64,000 nt of DNA from Whalleya microplaca. Its lineage: Eukaryota > Ascomycota > Sordariomycetes > Xylariales > Xylariaceae. The stretch's first letter is position 1. Each line of letters starts with the position of its first letter. Position numbers and translations under genes: made by a program. Shown piece by piece: positions 24,060-36,402 of the stretch. The stretch covers positions 558,001 to 622,000 of the forward strand of contig MU385722.1 in the NCBI GenBank assembly GCA_022497155.1, in the 5' to 3' direction. Below the pieces are notes generated by a model. That model was not told the origin of the DNA. It worked only from the letters and a program-made list of their open reading frames with translations, and searched no databases.

Positions 24060-24690
24060 ATTTTATTATCGCTTCCTTTCTAAAATAAATAAATCGGCTA
24101 TACAAACAGCTAAAAATTTTTGTCGTTTTTTTTTTCTATCGATTTATACTTTAGCGTTAAGCTTTTTTCGCGTCCTAAGTCTGCCGTTCCTAAACAATCG
24201 AAAACTCTTAACTCGATAGTAAAAAACGTTAATCGTATTCCTAATCCTTATTTTAGTATTAAATTTAGTCGCCTTAATTTAAAGACTAATAAAAATAAGC
24301 TGCTTTAATTTTAAAAAAATAATATAAGCCGCCACCTTTTAAAAGCTAATATAATAAATAAGTTTATCCGAATAAATCCCTTCCCTATTTAACGCATATA
24401 ATTTCTACTAATTAATATAAAATAATTCGACTGGTAAAAATTAAACTCTTTAATAGTTTTAAAAAAAATCGGTATTATACTTAAAAATTTATAGCCTCGA
24501 AATTCTATCGTAAAAATCAAATATAAAAGCTTACCCTAAAATATATTAAATATTTTAAGGCAACAAAATACCCTTTCGATTAACGACATCCTTTCCTAAT
24601 CGAGATCCGCGAAACTAACCCTATTAATAACTTAATATTTCGTTTAATCGAAAATCGCCGTATATAACTTAAAGTCTTTATTTAAAAATA
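24060..24690 (-). pseudogene. Unidentified decayed reading frame 3' of integrase in the gypsy element
   Basis: One minus-strand frame stays protein-like for about 200 codons, for example KDFKLYTAIFD, SLIERVFCCLKIFN and IELRVFDCLGTADLGREKSL. It is broken only by TAA/TAG codons that RIP could make from CAA/CAG. I do not recognise the product. It lies about 1.4 kb past the integrase core, beyond where a typical gypsy pol should end, so the element may have an extra ORF or contain an older nested insertion. Confidence 0.4.
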
Positions 24691-26071
24691 TAATACCTAT
24701 AATAAAATCTTTTGCCGGCTTTACGAAAATCGGTTTATTAGTTTTAAAAACGGACGCTATAATAAAATATAGCTATTTTATAAATATTAATTAATAAAAA
24801 GCTAATTCGGAAATTCGTATAAGAATTATATAGTCGGTATTTAAGCAAACAAATATTTATTCCGGGATAAAAAATATACGTATTTAAAAACTCGTTAATC
24901 GAAAGATCCTTTTTTTAATAGCGATATTAACTATAACAATTTTACTTTAATAAATCGTTTTTAAAGTAATATATATCTGGGCTAAATTACCAGAAAAATC
25001 CGTCCTTTTTTACCAAAATTATAAGCGGCTTTATTTATAACTCGTAATAGTTTCTTTTGTTTAATTAATTAGTTATATACTAAAATCTGCGTTTATATTT
25101 TTTAATTTAAGCTCTTTTTTTCTTATTACTCCTTTATATCTACCGTAACCCTATAAAACCCTATTCTTATAAAATGTCAATTTATATAAAACGTAAAAAA
25201 AAATAATCTAATCTATTAGTATTATTTTTTTAACACTCGATTATAAATTTCTCGCTCCGCTAATAATATCCCAGGTAGTTTAATTTTAACTATTTTTTTA
25301 GGTATTTTATCTTTTATAATCCTTTAATCTTTATTAAACTCGACTTTTTTAGTTTAGTTATAAGTTACCAAGCTTTTTTATATATTCTTATTTTAATATA
25401 TTGTATTATTGTCTACTAATTTAGCGTTTTTATAATTATCTTTTATTTTACTATAGCTACCTAACTAATAGTTATCGTAAAACTCGCTAAATTCCTAATA
25501 CCCTTTTATATCTCGAACAAATCCTTTTAGCCGATTAAAAAAAAATATTTCTTATAACATTACCCCGTCTAATTTTTTAAGAAAAAACCTGTTTTATTTT
25601 TATTCTTTCGCAATTTAATAAAACCTAGTTTACTTATATTTTAACTTCTTACTTTTAAATATATCAATATCCCGTATTATATTATAAAGTAAAACTAGGC
25701 TGCCTTACTTTAACAGTTCTAACTATTTCCTTAAAAGATATTATTAATTATTTCGTTCCGCCGCTTTTTTTCGTTTCTTTATTAAAATCTATATCACTTT
25801 TATAACATTCTCGTCTTATTTTTTAAACATCCTTACCTTTTTAGTAATAAAATCTTCCTTATTACAAATATCTAACTAATTAAAAACCTACTAAAATAAT
25901 AAAACTATTTCGATCGGTATAATAAATTTTTTATTATAAACTAGTTTATATAATATAAACTTATATTCTCGTATAAATATTCGATTAGCCTAAAATATAG
26001 CTTTAAACTTCTTAACCTATAATTTGCTAATTCCTTCCGTTATATGTATAAAAAATCTTATAATTAATTAA

Positions 26072-26240
26072 TAGCTTATCTCTACTTATTTTTATATCTA
26101 AAAGTAATATATAAGTCCGACTTATACTTTAATATCTAGCTATATAATACCTTCAGCTACTTTTGCCTTATTCTCCGAGCCTCTATCGTATTTAATTATT
26201 ATAAAAATACTATAGTTAGTATAAATATAATCCCAAAAAA
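26072..26240 (-). pseudogene. Integrase remnant of the gypsy element
   Basis: The minus-strand frame reads KYDRGSEN, then KVAEGII, then VGLIYYF and a VE pair separated by TAA/TAG codons. This is the second-Asp region (DRGSEN) and the YHPQ-x-x-x-VE region of a retroviral-type integrase core, with CAC-to-TAC and CAA-to-TAA damage. It lies 3' of the reverse transcriptase, as expected for gypsy. Confidence 0.75.
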
Positions 26241-27783
26241 ACTTTTATACCTTAATTGCTATAACATTTCTTAATGCCTTAGCTTTAAGCCACTTTAATA
26301 GCTTATTTTTTACTTTAATAATAGCCGAATATCTATTATTATTCGGGAAAAACTAAACATTAATAATCTAAATAGTTAGTCAGTAACTATTTTAGCGTTA
26401 AAAAAAGTCCTTAATCTCTAAATCGTCTATTTATAAAAAGCTAATATTTTAGGCAACATTTAACGGCAGTTTAAATCTCCTAATATATCCCTTTCTAGTA
26501 ATAAAACTCAATTATTCTATTATAAGTCGATTTATATCTTTAATACGTTCTAACTCTCAAATAATAGTTCCTAATAATACGCTTTCGTTAATTAATATTA
26601 TTAATAATACGCCGTTAGCTATATTTCTTACAAAATCTCCGCTATAAAATTCCCTCTTAAATCACGTACTTAATAGCCTTATTCCGGAAGCTTACTTTCG
26701 TATAATATTATCTTATTATATTAAAACCTTTTAGTCGATTAGGTAGCTCTAAAGTACTAAAATATATTACAATTTTTTAGGAAACCTTAAACCAGTTTTT
26801 TAACGGGTATAAAATAACAGGTAATAAAAAGAATTCCGGTACTTCTTATATTAGTTTATCTAATCGAGATATTTTTGCTATAAGGACATTAAGCTAAATA
26901 TTAATAAAATTATCGATTTCTCTCTCCCATTAATTATCTAGTTTATCGGACGGCCCTAATAGTTTACGTAATAAACTATCCGCTACTTAATATCGTTTCC
27001 CAAAAATATGCCTTATTTCGAAATTAAATATTTTAATAAAAGCTATCTACCGGGTTAATGCCGCGTCAAATAGGCTAAAAAATCCATTATTTAATTAAGC
27101 GATTAAAACTTTAGCATTAATTTCGAAAATAAATCTTATGCCGTAAAAATAATTTCGCAGTCGTCGAAAAAACTTAATAACCCTAAGACATTCTCGTTTT
27201 ATAATATCGTAATTAAGTTTTAGCCTTTTTTATACACTAGATTTAAACTTTATAAATTAAATATATCTATTAATTTCTTATTCTAATATATACCCCCATC
27301 TAATATCTAATATATTAACTTTAAGCTAAATAATATATCTGTTTATATAATCGAGCATAATTAAATAGGGTATATTAATTAACGTTATTTTAAATTTATC
27401 TATAGCTTGCTATTATTTCACTCCCTATTTCTAATTTACGTTTTTCCGGAAAAGTTTTATCAGTAATAAAATAATTAACATATAATATATAATTTATATA
27501 TAATAATAAACTATAACTTTTAAAAATACCCGCATTTTAAAAACATTACTATAAAATACCTATTCCGTAATTTTAATAACCTTAGCCTAATTAAAAGAAC
27601 GACTATTAATACTGTATAAATAGCCGATAATAACGGCAACGTTTTTATACCAATCGCTTTTTTCCGCATTAACTATAACTCCTGCTAGTTTAAAATTAAA
27701 TAAAATATTATTAATATTCTTTAAATACTTATAAACAAATTGTTTTATTCCTAATACGATTTCTTAATTATCGTATTTTATTT

Positions 27784-27942
27784 TTAGCCCTTTAATACTA
27801 ATATTATCGAAAAATAACTCGTATTTATCGGGTATAAAGTCGAATAAAATCCGGGTAACAATATATAAAAATTATACTACCAAATTAGTCCCTTTTTATA
27901 GCAAAGTTATTATCCGGAAAAGCCCGATCGGCGTCGAAAATA
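27784..27942 (-). pseudogene. Reverse transcriptase remnant of the gypsy element
   Basis: The minus-strand frame has TPIGLFRIITLL, then KGTNLVV, then PDKYELFFDNISIKG, with TAA stops between. The order (TP-GL-R, G-TN, then F-DD-box-IKG) matches the palm region of fungal gypsy reverse transcriptases. The second Asp of the catalytic pair is now Asn, a G-to-A change. Confidence 0.75.
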
Positions 27943-30489
27943 TAGTATAATTTCTGTTAAATATAGATAATAATACTTAATTATATCCTAAAAAAAAATC
28001 TACCATAAAAATTATTATTTATATAACAAATTCTTCCGCAAATTTATTACAATTACTCGGGAAAAAAGTATTTTATATTTATATAACATTTAATTTTATC
28101 GCCGAATTAATTAACCGAAAGCTTTTATTCTTTTTTTCAACTACAAACCAGGCGTTACGGTATAAAATATAAGATTCTTCTAATATCCCATTTTTAAGCT
28201 AACTCCGTAAAATATTTAAAACCCGTATTTTTAATAACGCTAAAATAAAAATTAATCTAGCTTACTATATATTGTATAATATTATTTTAATTTTATATAA
28301 AAAAAACATTTCTTTCCTAATTCGGCCGATTTCTATAAAGTCTTAAGCTAGTGCTATTTCTCGTCGATAAAAAATCTCGATTAACATTACTTTTTTTTAA
28401 TTTATAAGCTCTATATCTAGCAGCTTTATTTTAATAATATCCAAACGTTCTTTCGTTAATCTAATATCTCGCGGCACAAAAGCGAAACGCGAAATAATAC
28501 CTTTATATTCCTTATCTATTTTAAATATACTTTAGGGTTCGAAATTCGGCTTTATACTTTATAATATCGCTTGCTTTTAATTAATCGACCTTAAAAAAAC
28601 TATACCATCCGATTCGGCATTATTAATTAAGTAAACTTTTCGTACTTTTAATTTATATATTATATATAACTTAATCTCGTTTTTCTGTAATATCTTTTTA
28701 CGATATAATATTAAACGCCGTATCGCCTATCTAAATTTTTTTCCAATAATTTCCCGTAATAAGCCTAATAAATAATTATTAAATAGCGAGGCTCGTATTT
28801 AATCGCTATTTTAAAGTATTTTATTAATAGTAATTTTTATTTATTTACTAACTTATTTTAAACTTAAGTTATTTTAAATTACACTTTTAAATTTCGCCAG
28901 GTTTATTATTACCGTAACATTTTAAAGCTTTTATTTACTATTAACTTAGCCTTTAATATCGGCAGTTATTAATTTTCCGAAAAATTAATAACGTTAGCTA
29001 AAATTCGCTTAGCTAGCTTATTATATATAAAAAATACTATAATCCTAACACCTCCGAAAAATATCGAAACTATTAATAAGCTTTTTTTAAAATAAATTAT
29101 TATACGCGATTAAAAAATAAAATTAAAGCCGAAAAATAACAGAAATATAGCCTTAAAATTTCTAACTATATAAATCGGTAGCGGCAAGCTATAACTTACT
29201 AACTATATAAGTCTTTCGATTAAACTAAAATTTCCAGTTTTATTATTTACTAATATATTAAAGCCGGATTACGTAATCTTAATTTTTTGCATAAATATCT
29301 AATACTTAAAAATATATAATTACGTAATAATACTTAACTAGGCACCTGTATTAATAACCGCAATAATTAAGTCCTTATATCCTCTAAAGCTAATCCTTAC
29401 AGTTAATCGGGACAATAGTCGGATATATATTCCAACATCCCGGATAAATACCGGCAAAAATATTATAACAATTTAGGCAACGTTACCGGATATTATAAAA
29501 ACATTATTAATCGATATATTCGTAAAGCTATCCTAAAATTTATTAGGTATAAAAACTAGCTATAATATATTTAATATGAAATTAAACTAAAATTACTATC
29601 TTTATTACTACTAATTAATTATTTCGGCCAGAAAAATATAAATTATTTTATAAGGCTTTCGACTTATCTTACCCGCTTTATCGAATAAATATTAAAATAA
29701 TACCTTATTAAACCCCGTATAATATTTAATCAAATTATCCTATAAAACTTTAAATCTTTTCGCCGCATTCTTAAAAATCCTTTTTTTTTAATATTCCGAA
29801 ATTAAAGTTAAAACTAGTTAATTAAATATAATACTTTCTAATATATTAACCTAAGTTTATTTCGGCGTTTTTAAAACTATTAAAAGTAAAAAGTTTAATT
29901 TTAATAGCATTTTATCGATCGTTTTTTTTATAAATATACTGCCGTCTATATTCTTATACTTTTTTAATGCTAAAACGTTAATTATATCCTTACTTTTATA
30001 CTAAAACGGCTTAATTACTACTTTATATATAGGATTCCCGCTTTTATTAATAATTAGTTCCTTTTAAAAGTAATTTTATAGGTTTATAAATTCGTAAAAA
30101 ATGTTATTTTTTAAGCCTCTTATTTTAACACTATTAACTTTTAAATCCGTAATTAATGTCGTTTCCGGGTTACGATTTTATAAATTAGCCGTTAATTAAA
30201 TAAAATTATAGTTTTATTCAAACTTTATATTTTTTTCGATTTTATTATATTTATAGAAATAATAATAAGCCAATTTCCGAATTTAAATACCGCATACTTT
30301 TATTTTGTATAAAAATTATAAGCAGGTTTAAATAATACCTTCTCTATTTATTTTACCTTTAGTAATTATATACCTAAAAAATAAAATATTCCTAATTTCG
30401 GGAGCAGCTTAAAAACTTCCGATAAAATATCCCTTAAGTTAATTATTATATCATATTATATCGTCGCGGCTTAATAACGCCATTAGGAA

Positions 30490-30531
30490 ATAGGTAATAA
30501 AAAAATAGCCTAATTCCCCGCAAAAAAAACA
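30490..30531 (-). pseudogene. gag zinc-knuckle remnant of the gypsy element
   Basis: The minus-strand frame reads C-x2-C-x4-Y-x4-Y, with two intact Cys (30531-30529 and 30522-30520). Tyr codons sit exactly where the CCHC knuckle needs His and Cys. Both changes are explained by one transition each. It marks the nucleocapsid end of gag. Confidence 0.7.
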
Positions 30532-32602
30532 GGTATTTTAATTATACCCCTAAAATAATATCGGTTATAATATATACCGATTGTTCTAATTTTATCGGCT
30601 ATTATACTTTTTATATTTTCCTTTTTTATTTAAAAACCCGGCGCGATAAATATTAAAAAATATATCCCCTATTTTATATCCTTAAATATTTTGCTAAATA
30701 AAAGTTTCTTTTTATAAAACGTAATATTTTAACTTTAATAATATTAATCGAAATTTCTTTATAAATGTAATAAAATTTTTATTAGCTTTAAACTATATAA
30801 TAAATATTTATTTTATAAACTTAATTAAGTCCTTTATTTTATTTAATTAAAAAAATAAAGTCTTTTTTTTAAAATAACCTTAGGCTGCTTTAGGTTTACT
30901 AATAGTAAGCGGAACCGAACCGAACGTTAACAATTAATCGAGTTATTTTTATATAGTTAATCAAGCAAAACCTATCAGATATTACGGCTATTATAATTTA
31001 TTAAGCCGACTATAATATCCGCTTATATATATATAACGTTTTAGGCTTTTTTATAATCTAGTTCGAAAAGCTCGTTATATAATTTCGAATAAAACTATAT
31101 AATCTGTTTAATAACTTTCTAATCGATTTTTTGCCATAAATTATTAATAAAAATAACGTCTTATTTTTTAATCTTCCTTTACTTCCGGATATTCTTTACC
31201 CGAACCAAATAATCTAAAGCATAATAATAAATCTCTATCGGTCTAAATAGTCTATTACCTTTTTTTAGATTTTTTAACCGTTTTATAGAAGTTTTTGTTT
31301 ACTTTAGGTTACTAATTTTAAAATATCGCTTTAAAACTACCTTTATTTCTTTTTAAATAATAACACCTTTTAATAAAGCTTTAATCCGTCACTTATTTAT
31401 CTGGTTATCTGTCTAATATAGCATTTCCTTAATTTTAATATTATTTTTTAAGCTATATCTATCGAATATATACGTTATATTTTCGATCTAATTTATAATA
31501 TTATTTCTATCGAATAAAAGTTATAAATAATTTCGAAAATCTAATAATATAGCCGTTACTGTAAACCTGGTTTCTCCGGTTATAATAAATCGCTTTTAAT
31601 CGGAAGCTATACTTTAATCCGTAAGCTTTTTGTCGAGTTATATATCTTTCGTTATATTAAAGAATAAAGCCTTTTAGCTAATTACTTCTAATTAAATATT
31701 TTAATTATATAATACCAAGTCTCCCTTATTTTAATAGTGCCTTTAATTAATAATAAGGTTAATAACTTCTTAATTGTCGGTTAGTCTAAAAAATCCTTCT
31801 TTAGCTATATTTAATATAGTTTAAAATATCTTATCGTCTAACTGTTTTAATTTTTCAGTTATACTTAATCTTAAGGAAATATATTCTATTTTTTTTAATT
31901 ATACTAAATCGTAATCTTTTAATACTCTAGATATAAAATTACAGCTGTTTTTTAGGACGTTAATAATAGCCTTAAAGGTTAAGAAACTTTCAAAAAAAAT
32001 CTCGATAACAAATCGCTAACTTAGCTATCATATTACACTAATCAATTAATTATGTAATAAAATTACCTATAGGCTAATTAAAAACTCGGATATTATTCTC
32101 GTTATTTATATTTTACCCTAGTTTATTTTATAAATCTAAACTATAGCACGCTTTCGTATATTATTTACTATATATTTTATAATTTCCTAATCCTTCCTAA
32201 TTTTTTGTACTACTAATTTTTTTATATTTAACTTACTTTATTAAAACTTATACTTTTCTGTATTTTCGTATTACTATATTCTCGTATTTCCTATACTCTA
32301 TGTTTTTTATATCTCTATATCTCTATATTACTAGCTTATTAATACATGCTATAGGTCTTTTATAAGTCTCTTTATTAATCTATTTATTCTTAGCATTACT
32401 TCTTTATTTTAGATAATTGTTTACCGTCAGTTCTCTCTTTTAGTTAGTACTTCTTTTTTATAGGTTCGGTTAATTCAATAATTTTAGGGGTTTTATTAAA
32501 GTCCTTTTCTTTTAGTCCTATCTCACTACTGCCTCTATTTAAACTATTCTTCTCGATTAATTAAAAAGGCAAAGAAGTTAAAGCCTGTACGGGGGAGCTA
32601 AA

Positions 32603-32831
32603 TGTCTTAAGATAGGGTATTAAAGTAAAGGAGGTACTACTTTATAGCTTAGCTAATCGGAAGTAATTAAGGCGACAAAAAACAAAAAAGTCACTTATAA
32701 CAGCGATTAATCGAAAGAAAAGATATATCTATTATCGGCGACAAGGCCGTCTAAGCTATATATGTTCTATCTAAGAGTAAAAGAAAAAGACAAGCGATAT
32801 ATATGTGCCACGGCACACTAGCCCTATAACA
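32603..32831 (-). repeat. 5' LTR of the gypsy element (right copy)
   Basis: It is the mate of 21336-21564, with ends TGTCTT and CTATAACA on the plus strand. RIP-type changes are concentrated in its first third (plus coordinates), whereas the other copy is more damaged in its last third. Confidence 0.9.
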
Positions 32832-32937
32832 ATACATATCTATTAGTAAACTAGGCTGACATGTTCTCAACCTGGAATGAACTTTTTAACCCCCTTGTGA
32901 AAATCGGACCTAAAAGAGTATAGGCCTTTAAAAGGGT

Positions 32938-33048
32938 GGGGGGGGGGGGGGGGGGGGGGGGGGCGGGCNNNNNNNNNNCCCCTTTTTAATTTGGTCCTAA
33001 AATTCTTTTTGTCTTTTTAATGGTCCCCCCCCCCCCCCCCCCCCCCCC
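32938..33048. other. Poly-G and poly-C tracts around a 10-N assembly gap
   Basis: A run of 26 G (32938-32963) is followed by CGGGC and ten N (32969-32978). After about 46 bp of sequence comes a run of 24 C (33025-33048). It sits 100 bp from the edge of the gypsy element. Such paired homopolymers next to Ns suggest a sequencing or scaffolding problem; the true length between the tracts is unknown. Confidence 0.85.
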
Positions 33049-33814
33049 GGCGAAATGTAAGTAAGCCCATCAGTTGGAGGCTTTCGTAATATACATGTAC
33101 AATTCCTTCACACCACAGTAACTAGGTACCTGAATACACGTAAGCTGCCAAGTACTGTATTCTGTACCTGTGACAAGGGCTGTAATTCAGGGCTTGGAAA
33201 TATATCAATTCAGCAATAATTCTCTAGGCCTTCTGAGAGTACTTATTATTCTAAGTTTCAATCTGAGTCTGAGGTTCGGCGACAGGTTTTCATCGACCTG
33301 CTGCCGCGGTACGTATTCCTATACGTATCTAGTCTGTTGCTGACGTAGCCGCCGTCTGGTGATCATACCTCTTGTTAGGTAGTCATACATTCCAACAGTA
33401 TCGAATAACATCCAACAGCACCCAATATATGTACTCGTGCAGCATTCCTGCACCTCGTATAGCTTCCAACAGGTCTTGGCTCCAATAGCCGTGTGACAGT
33501 ACCTACCTCGGTATGTAGAATTACGGCACTACGTCAATAGAAGCGCACACCGCCATACCACACCACACAGCTAACAACCTAGCTAACTAAGTATATCACA
33601 ACCGTCACGGCCTGAAAGAGACTGAGGGATTTAAGAGGCAAGGTTTCTTATTACCTAATCATATATGAAAAGTAATAAAGACTAGGAGAGAAAGGAGAAT
33701 GGACTATCCAAGCCAGGTGGAAGTGAAAGTTGCCTCCCAACCCCCCACAAAGTGTTTTAGCAGCAATTCCGACCTACATTCCAATAATACTTTATAGACT
33801 ACGAAACTTTCACG
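33049..33814. other. Intergenic, upstream of the methyltransferase
   Basis: Normal-composition sequence resumes right after the C tract. CCAACAG repeats occur near 33390-33470. No gene is seen. Confidence 0.55.
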
Positions 33815-34710
33815 ATGGCAGCTACTAATGAGACTTCCTTCCCGGAGCGAAATAGAGGATGGTATCAGGATGACCTCACCGAAGTCAATGAGCCCATCCG
33901 AAAGCTTCTCGAGAACTACTCTAAGATTCCAAGTCCTGAAGTTGTCAAGCATGTAAACACTATGGCGAGTATCTATCAAGCCCGAGAACATGCTCTTGAA
34001 GTAGGCTAACTTAAACTTAGCGCGAACGGGGTTTTGCGTCCAATCCCTATCCATGTATTGGGCTCTATCGTTTTGCGAATTTGACTCTGCTTACTCATCC
34101 CCTTTACGACACGATTGTTGAGCGCCTCAAGGCCACAAACGCCACTTATTTGGACGTCGGTTGCTGCTTCGGACAGGATTTACGCCAACTGGTTCAAGAC
34201 GGCATTCCTTCCGAGCGTCTCATTGGTCTTGACGTTGCTGGGAACCTAATAGAGCTTGGCTATGAATTTTTTCTCGATCGGGAGACACTGCGGTCACGTT
34301 TTGTGATAGCCGACGTTTTGAAGGGGACGGCGCAGGGACAGGTGTGGACCGAGCTAGAGGAGCGTGGCATAGACGTGATGCACTGCAGTGCATTTCTTCA
34401 TTTGTTTACCCTCGATGTGCAGATTGAAGCAGCAAAACATCTCGCGAAGCTCGTTAAGAAAGGCGGAGTGATTGTCGGACGGCAATCGGGCAGTGTAAAG
34501 CCCGGAGACATGCCCGCAATTATGGAACAGAGTTTCAGTTACAGACACGACGTAGATACGTTCGACTCTATGTGGCAGAAGGTAGGGGAGGCTACACGGA
34601 CTCGGTGGAAAGTTGAGGGTGCGCTAGATATGGTTGGAGTCAACCACAACAGCCCCATAGAGGATGAGAACAGCCGCCGATTGTTATTTGCCGTTACTCG
34701 GATTGAGTAG
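33815..34710 (+). CDS. SAM-dependent methyltransferase (fungal small-molecule type), possibly broken
   Basis: Two open segments belong to one class I methyltransferase. The first, 33815-34000, has RGWYQDDLTEVNEPIRKLLE and AREHALE. The second, open from 34021, has NPYPCIGLYRFANLTLLTH and motif I TYLDVGCCFGQDLRQLV, ending at 34710 (TAG). Family relatives run ...A-x-x-x-PYPCIG directly, so the 44 bp between GAA (33998-34000) and CCC (34045) is an intron or a lesion. A GTAGGC donor, GCTAAC and TAG are present, but that intron would be only 20 bp (34001-34020) and would leave eight extra residues. No AG lies between 34021 and 34044. With the 20-bp excision the product would be 291 aa, a normal length. 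Many relatives sit in secondary-metabolite clusters; no cluster is visible here. It may be a recent pseudogene. Confidence 0.7.
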
Positions 34711-36402
34711 ATGACATCGAATCTCGAGACTCGAGTAGCGCGTTGCGTACTAGATGAGATTACTAGCACAACAGTGGACACCTACTGGGCGGTAATCTTA
34801 CATCCAAGCCTTGCCTGTTTCTTCTCGCCCTATCCTGTCTACCAAATATTGGAAACATATGCAAGGGGTTTCCATATAGCTTACCTATCTAGTGCTAATA
34901 CAGCTTCTTGAAGCTTTCAAAAGTCGATGCGCTGAGAATGGCCACTCAATGGTATACTTGACAGTAACACATAGTCATCAGGCTCTAATATCACAGATAC
35001 CAATTATTAAAATGTACAAGCCCGGTGATAATGATAAAGACACAAGAAAAGGTAAACCGGGGTAATAGGTAAATTAGTAGGTATTTCTGTACTACATATC
35101 CAATATTATAGTTACGCATACGAGTCTGTCTCGGCCTTCTCTAGGTGGAAGATGATCCTTTCCCTTGCTTCCTACTACCTGCTATGGCTGTTTCGCCTTC
35201 TCACGCCCAAAGGCGTTGCACTTTAACTAGCAAAAGACCCTAGTAATATGAAAACCCCGATATACATCTGCTGCCACGTTGAATACTACTGGATCAAGGT
35301 AGATCCAATAAGTATATAGCTTGTTGTTTTATATATGATAGTACGCAGCGATGGTATTTCGACTTACAGAATAGGTAAGTTATACCGAGAATAAGTTACT
35401 GCAATACTCCACGGGCATTTCTATATTACTAGGGTCTTTTACTAGTTAAAGCGCAATGCCATTGGGCGTGAGGAGGCGAAATAGCCATAGCAATTAATGC
35501 CCTTAATTTTCACGGGTAATGGGGTCTTGATGGGAATGAGATGCAGGCAGACAGCGGTCCTCCACGGCAGATCAGAGTGATAAACATATATAACCAGCTG
35601 CTTAACTTGTATCTCCCCATCACTAATAATGATAATGACTATTACGACCTACCTAGAGCTTGAAACCTACATAGAAGTTTCTCAGGGCCATTACATACAG
35701 TGTCGAGAATATAAACATCCCGAGTTCTATGATTTTAGACACTCAAAGGAGGACCGTAGCTAGCCAAACTATGAAAGGGAAAGGGAGAGGAAAGAAAGGG
35801 GAAATTTCACCTGAAAATAGTTGCTAATTAGGGACGCCTCCCTTTTCCGGTTGGTTCTAACCGTACGTTTGAGATCACGGCCGAAGCACCGCGCTTTCAG
35901 ATCTTATGTTATGGCCTCATTGACTACCGAGTTCCGACTCTCAATAGGTAGCAACTCTCCACCTTAATTTCTCTATGTAATAGCAACACTCGTAATTTTA
36001 GTTTACTATGGCTAGCAAATTTCTATTAGTCTCGCGTGTACTTTTTTTAGATAGCTTTTCTTTTTTCGGTTATAGCTAAGTCGGAAGTATCCGTGTAATG
36101 GAAATTGTACCCATACATCGCAAATCCTTGGGGAATGATCTACGATTGCAGGGGCCCATACAAGCTCAATAAATCAATTCTTTATGTGCTATGTGTTGTA
36201 TTAATAGATGCTACCATGGATTCTATGACAGGTTTTTGTTGCTATGAATACCCAGTTAGCATAGACGGTCTAGATATAAAATTATCAAGATGCCGCTTCT
36301 CGGCCTACATAGTCTGGAGCTATTGTTTAGAGTCACAACGGAGTTAACTTCTCTAAATCGGATCACCACCACATATCACTATTATTTTTCATACCCGTCG
36401 CA
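34711..36402. other. Intergenic with a MITE-like inverted repeat
   Basis: Apart from the inverted repeat at 35180-35492 (listed separately), no gene is supported in this 1.7 kb. Confidence 0.55.
35180..35492. mobile_element. MITE-like element: 71-bp inverted repeats around a 171-bp spacer
   Basis: Left arm 35180-35250 (starting TGCTATGGCTG) and right arm 35422-35492 (ending AGCCATAGCA) are inverse copies. I count six differences, five of them transitions. The outer ends are sharp: similarity stops exactly at TGCTATGG on both sides. I see no target duplication in the flanks (CTACC on the left, ATTAA on the right). There is no coding capacity, so it would be non-autonomous. Confidence 0.65.

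Larger units (their letters stand above)
21336..32831 (-). mobile_element. RIP-degraded Ty3/gypsy LTR retrotransposon (11.5 kb)
   Basis: Two 229-bp direct repeats (21336-21564 and 32603-32831) bound the element, flanked by a target duplication ATAC (21332-21335 and 32832-32835; it can also be read as AATAC with a 228-bp LTR). Remnants of gag zinc knuckle (30.5 kb), reverse transcriptase (27.9 kb) and integrase (26.1 kb) all read on the minus strand in gypsy order (RT before IN). The right LTR is therefore the 5' LTR. A purine tract AGGAAGGA (minus sense, 21572-21565) sits directly before the 3' LTR, as a polypurine tract should. Next to the 5' LTR, TAGCTCCCCC (minus sense, just inside 32602) may be a damaged primer-binding site. 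The interior is very A+T-rich, and stops are TAA/TAG where CAA/CAG/TGG would be expected, the mark of RIP. No intact ORF remains. Confidence 0.9.

Noticed and set aside
23719..24308. Two plus-strand open frames in the gypsy element, which could suggest an antisense gene
   Set aside because: The minus strand of the same stretch is also protein-like and agrees with the direction of gag, RT and IN; short open frames arise by chance in RIP sequence.
21400..32800. Centromere or other non-transposon A+T-rich DNA
   Set aside because: LTRs, a target duplication and gag/RT/IN remnants show it is a single retrotransposon.
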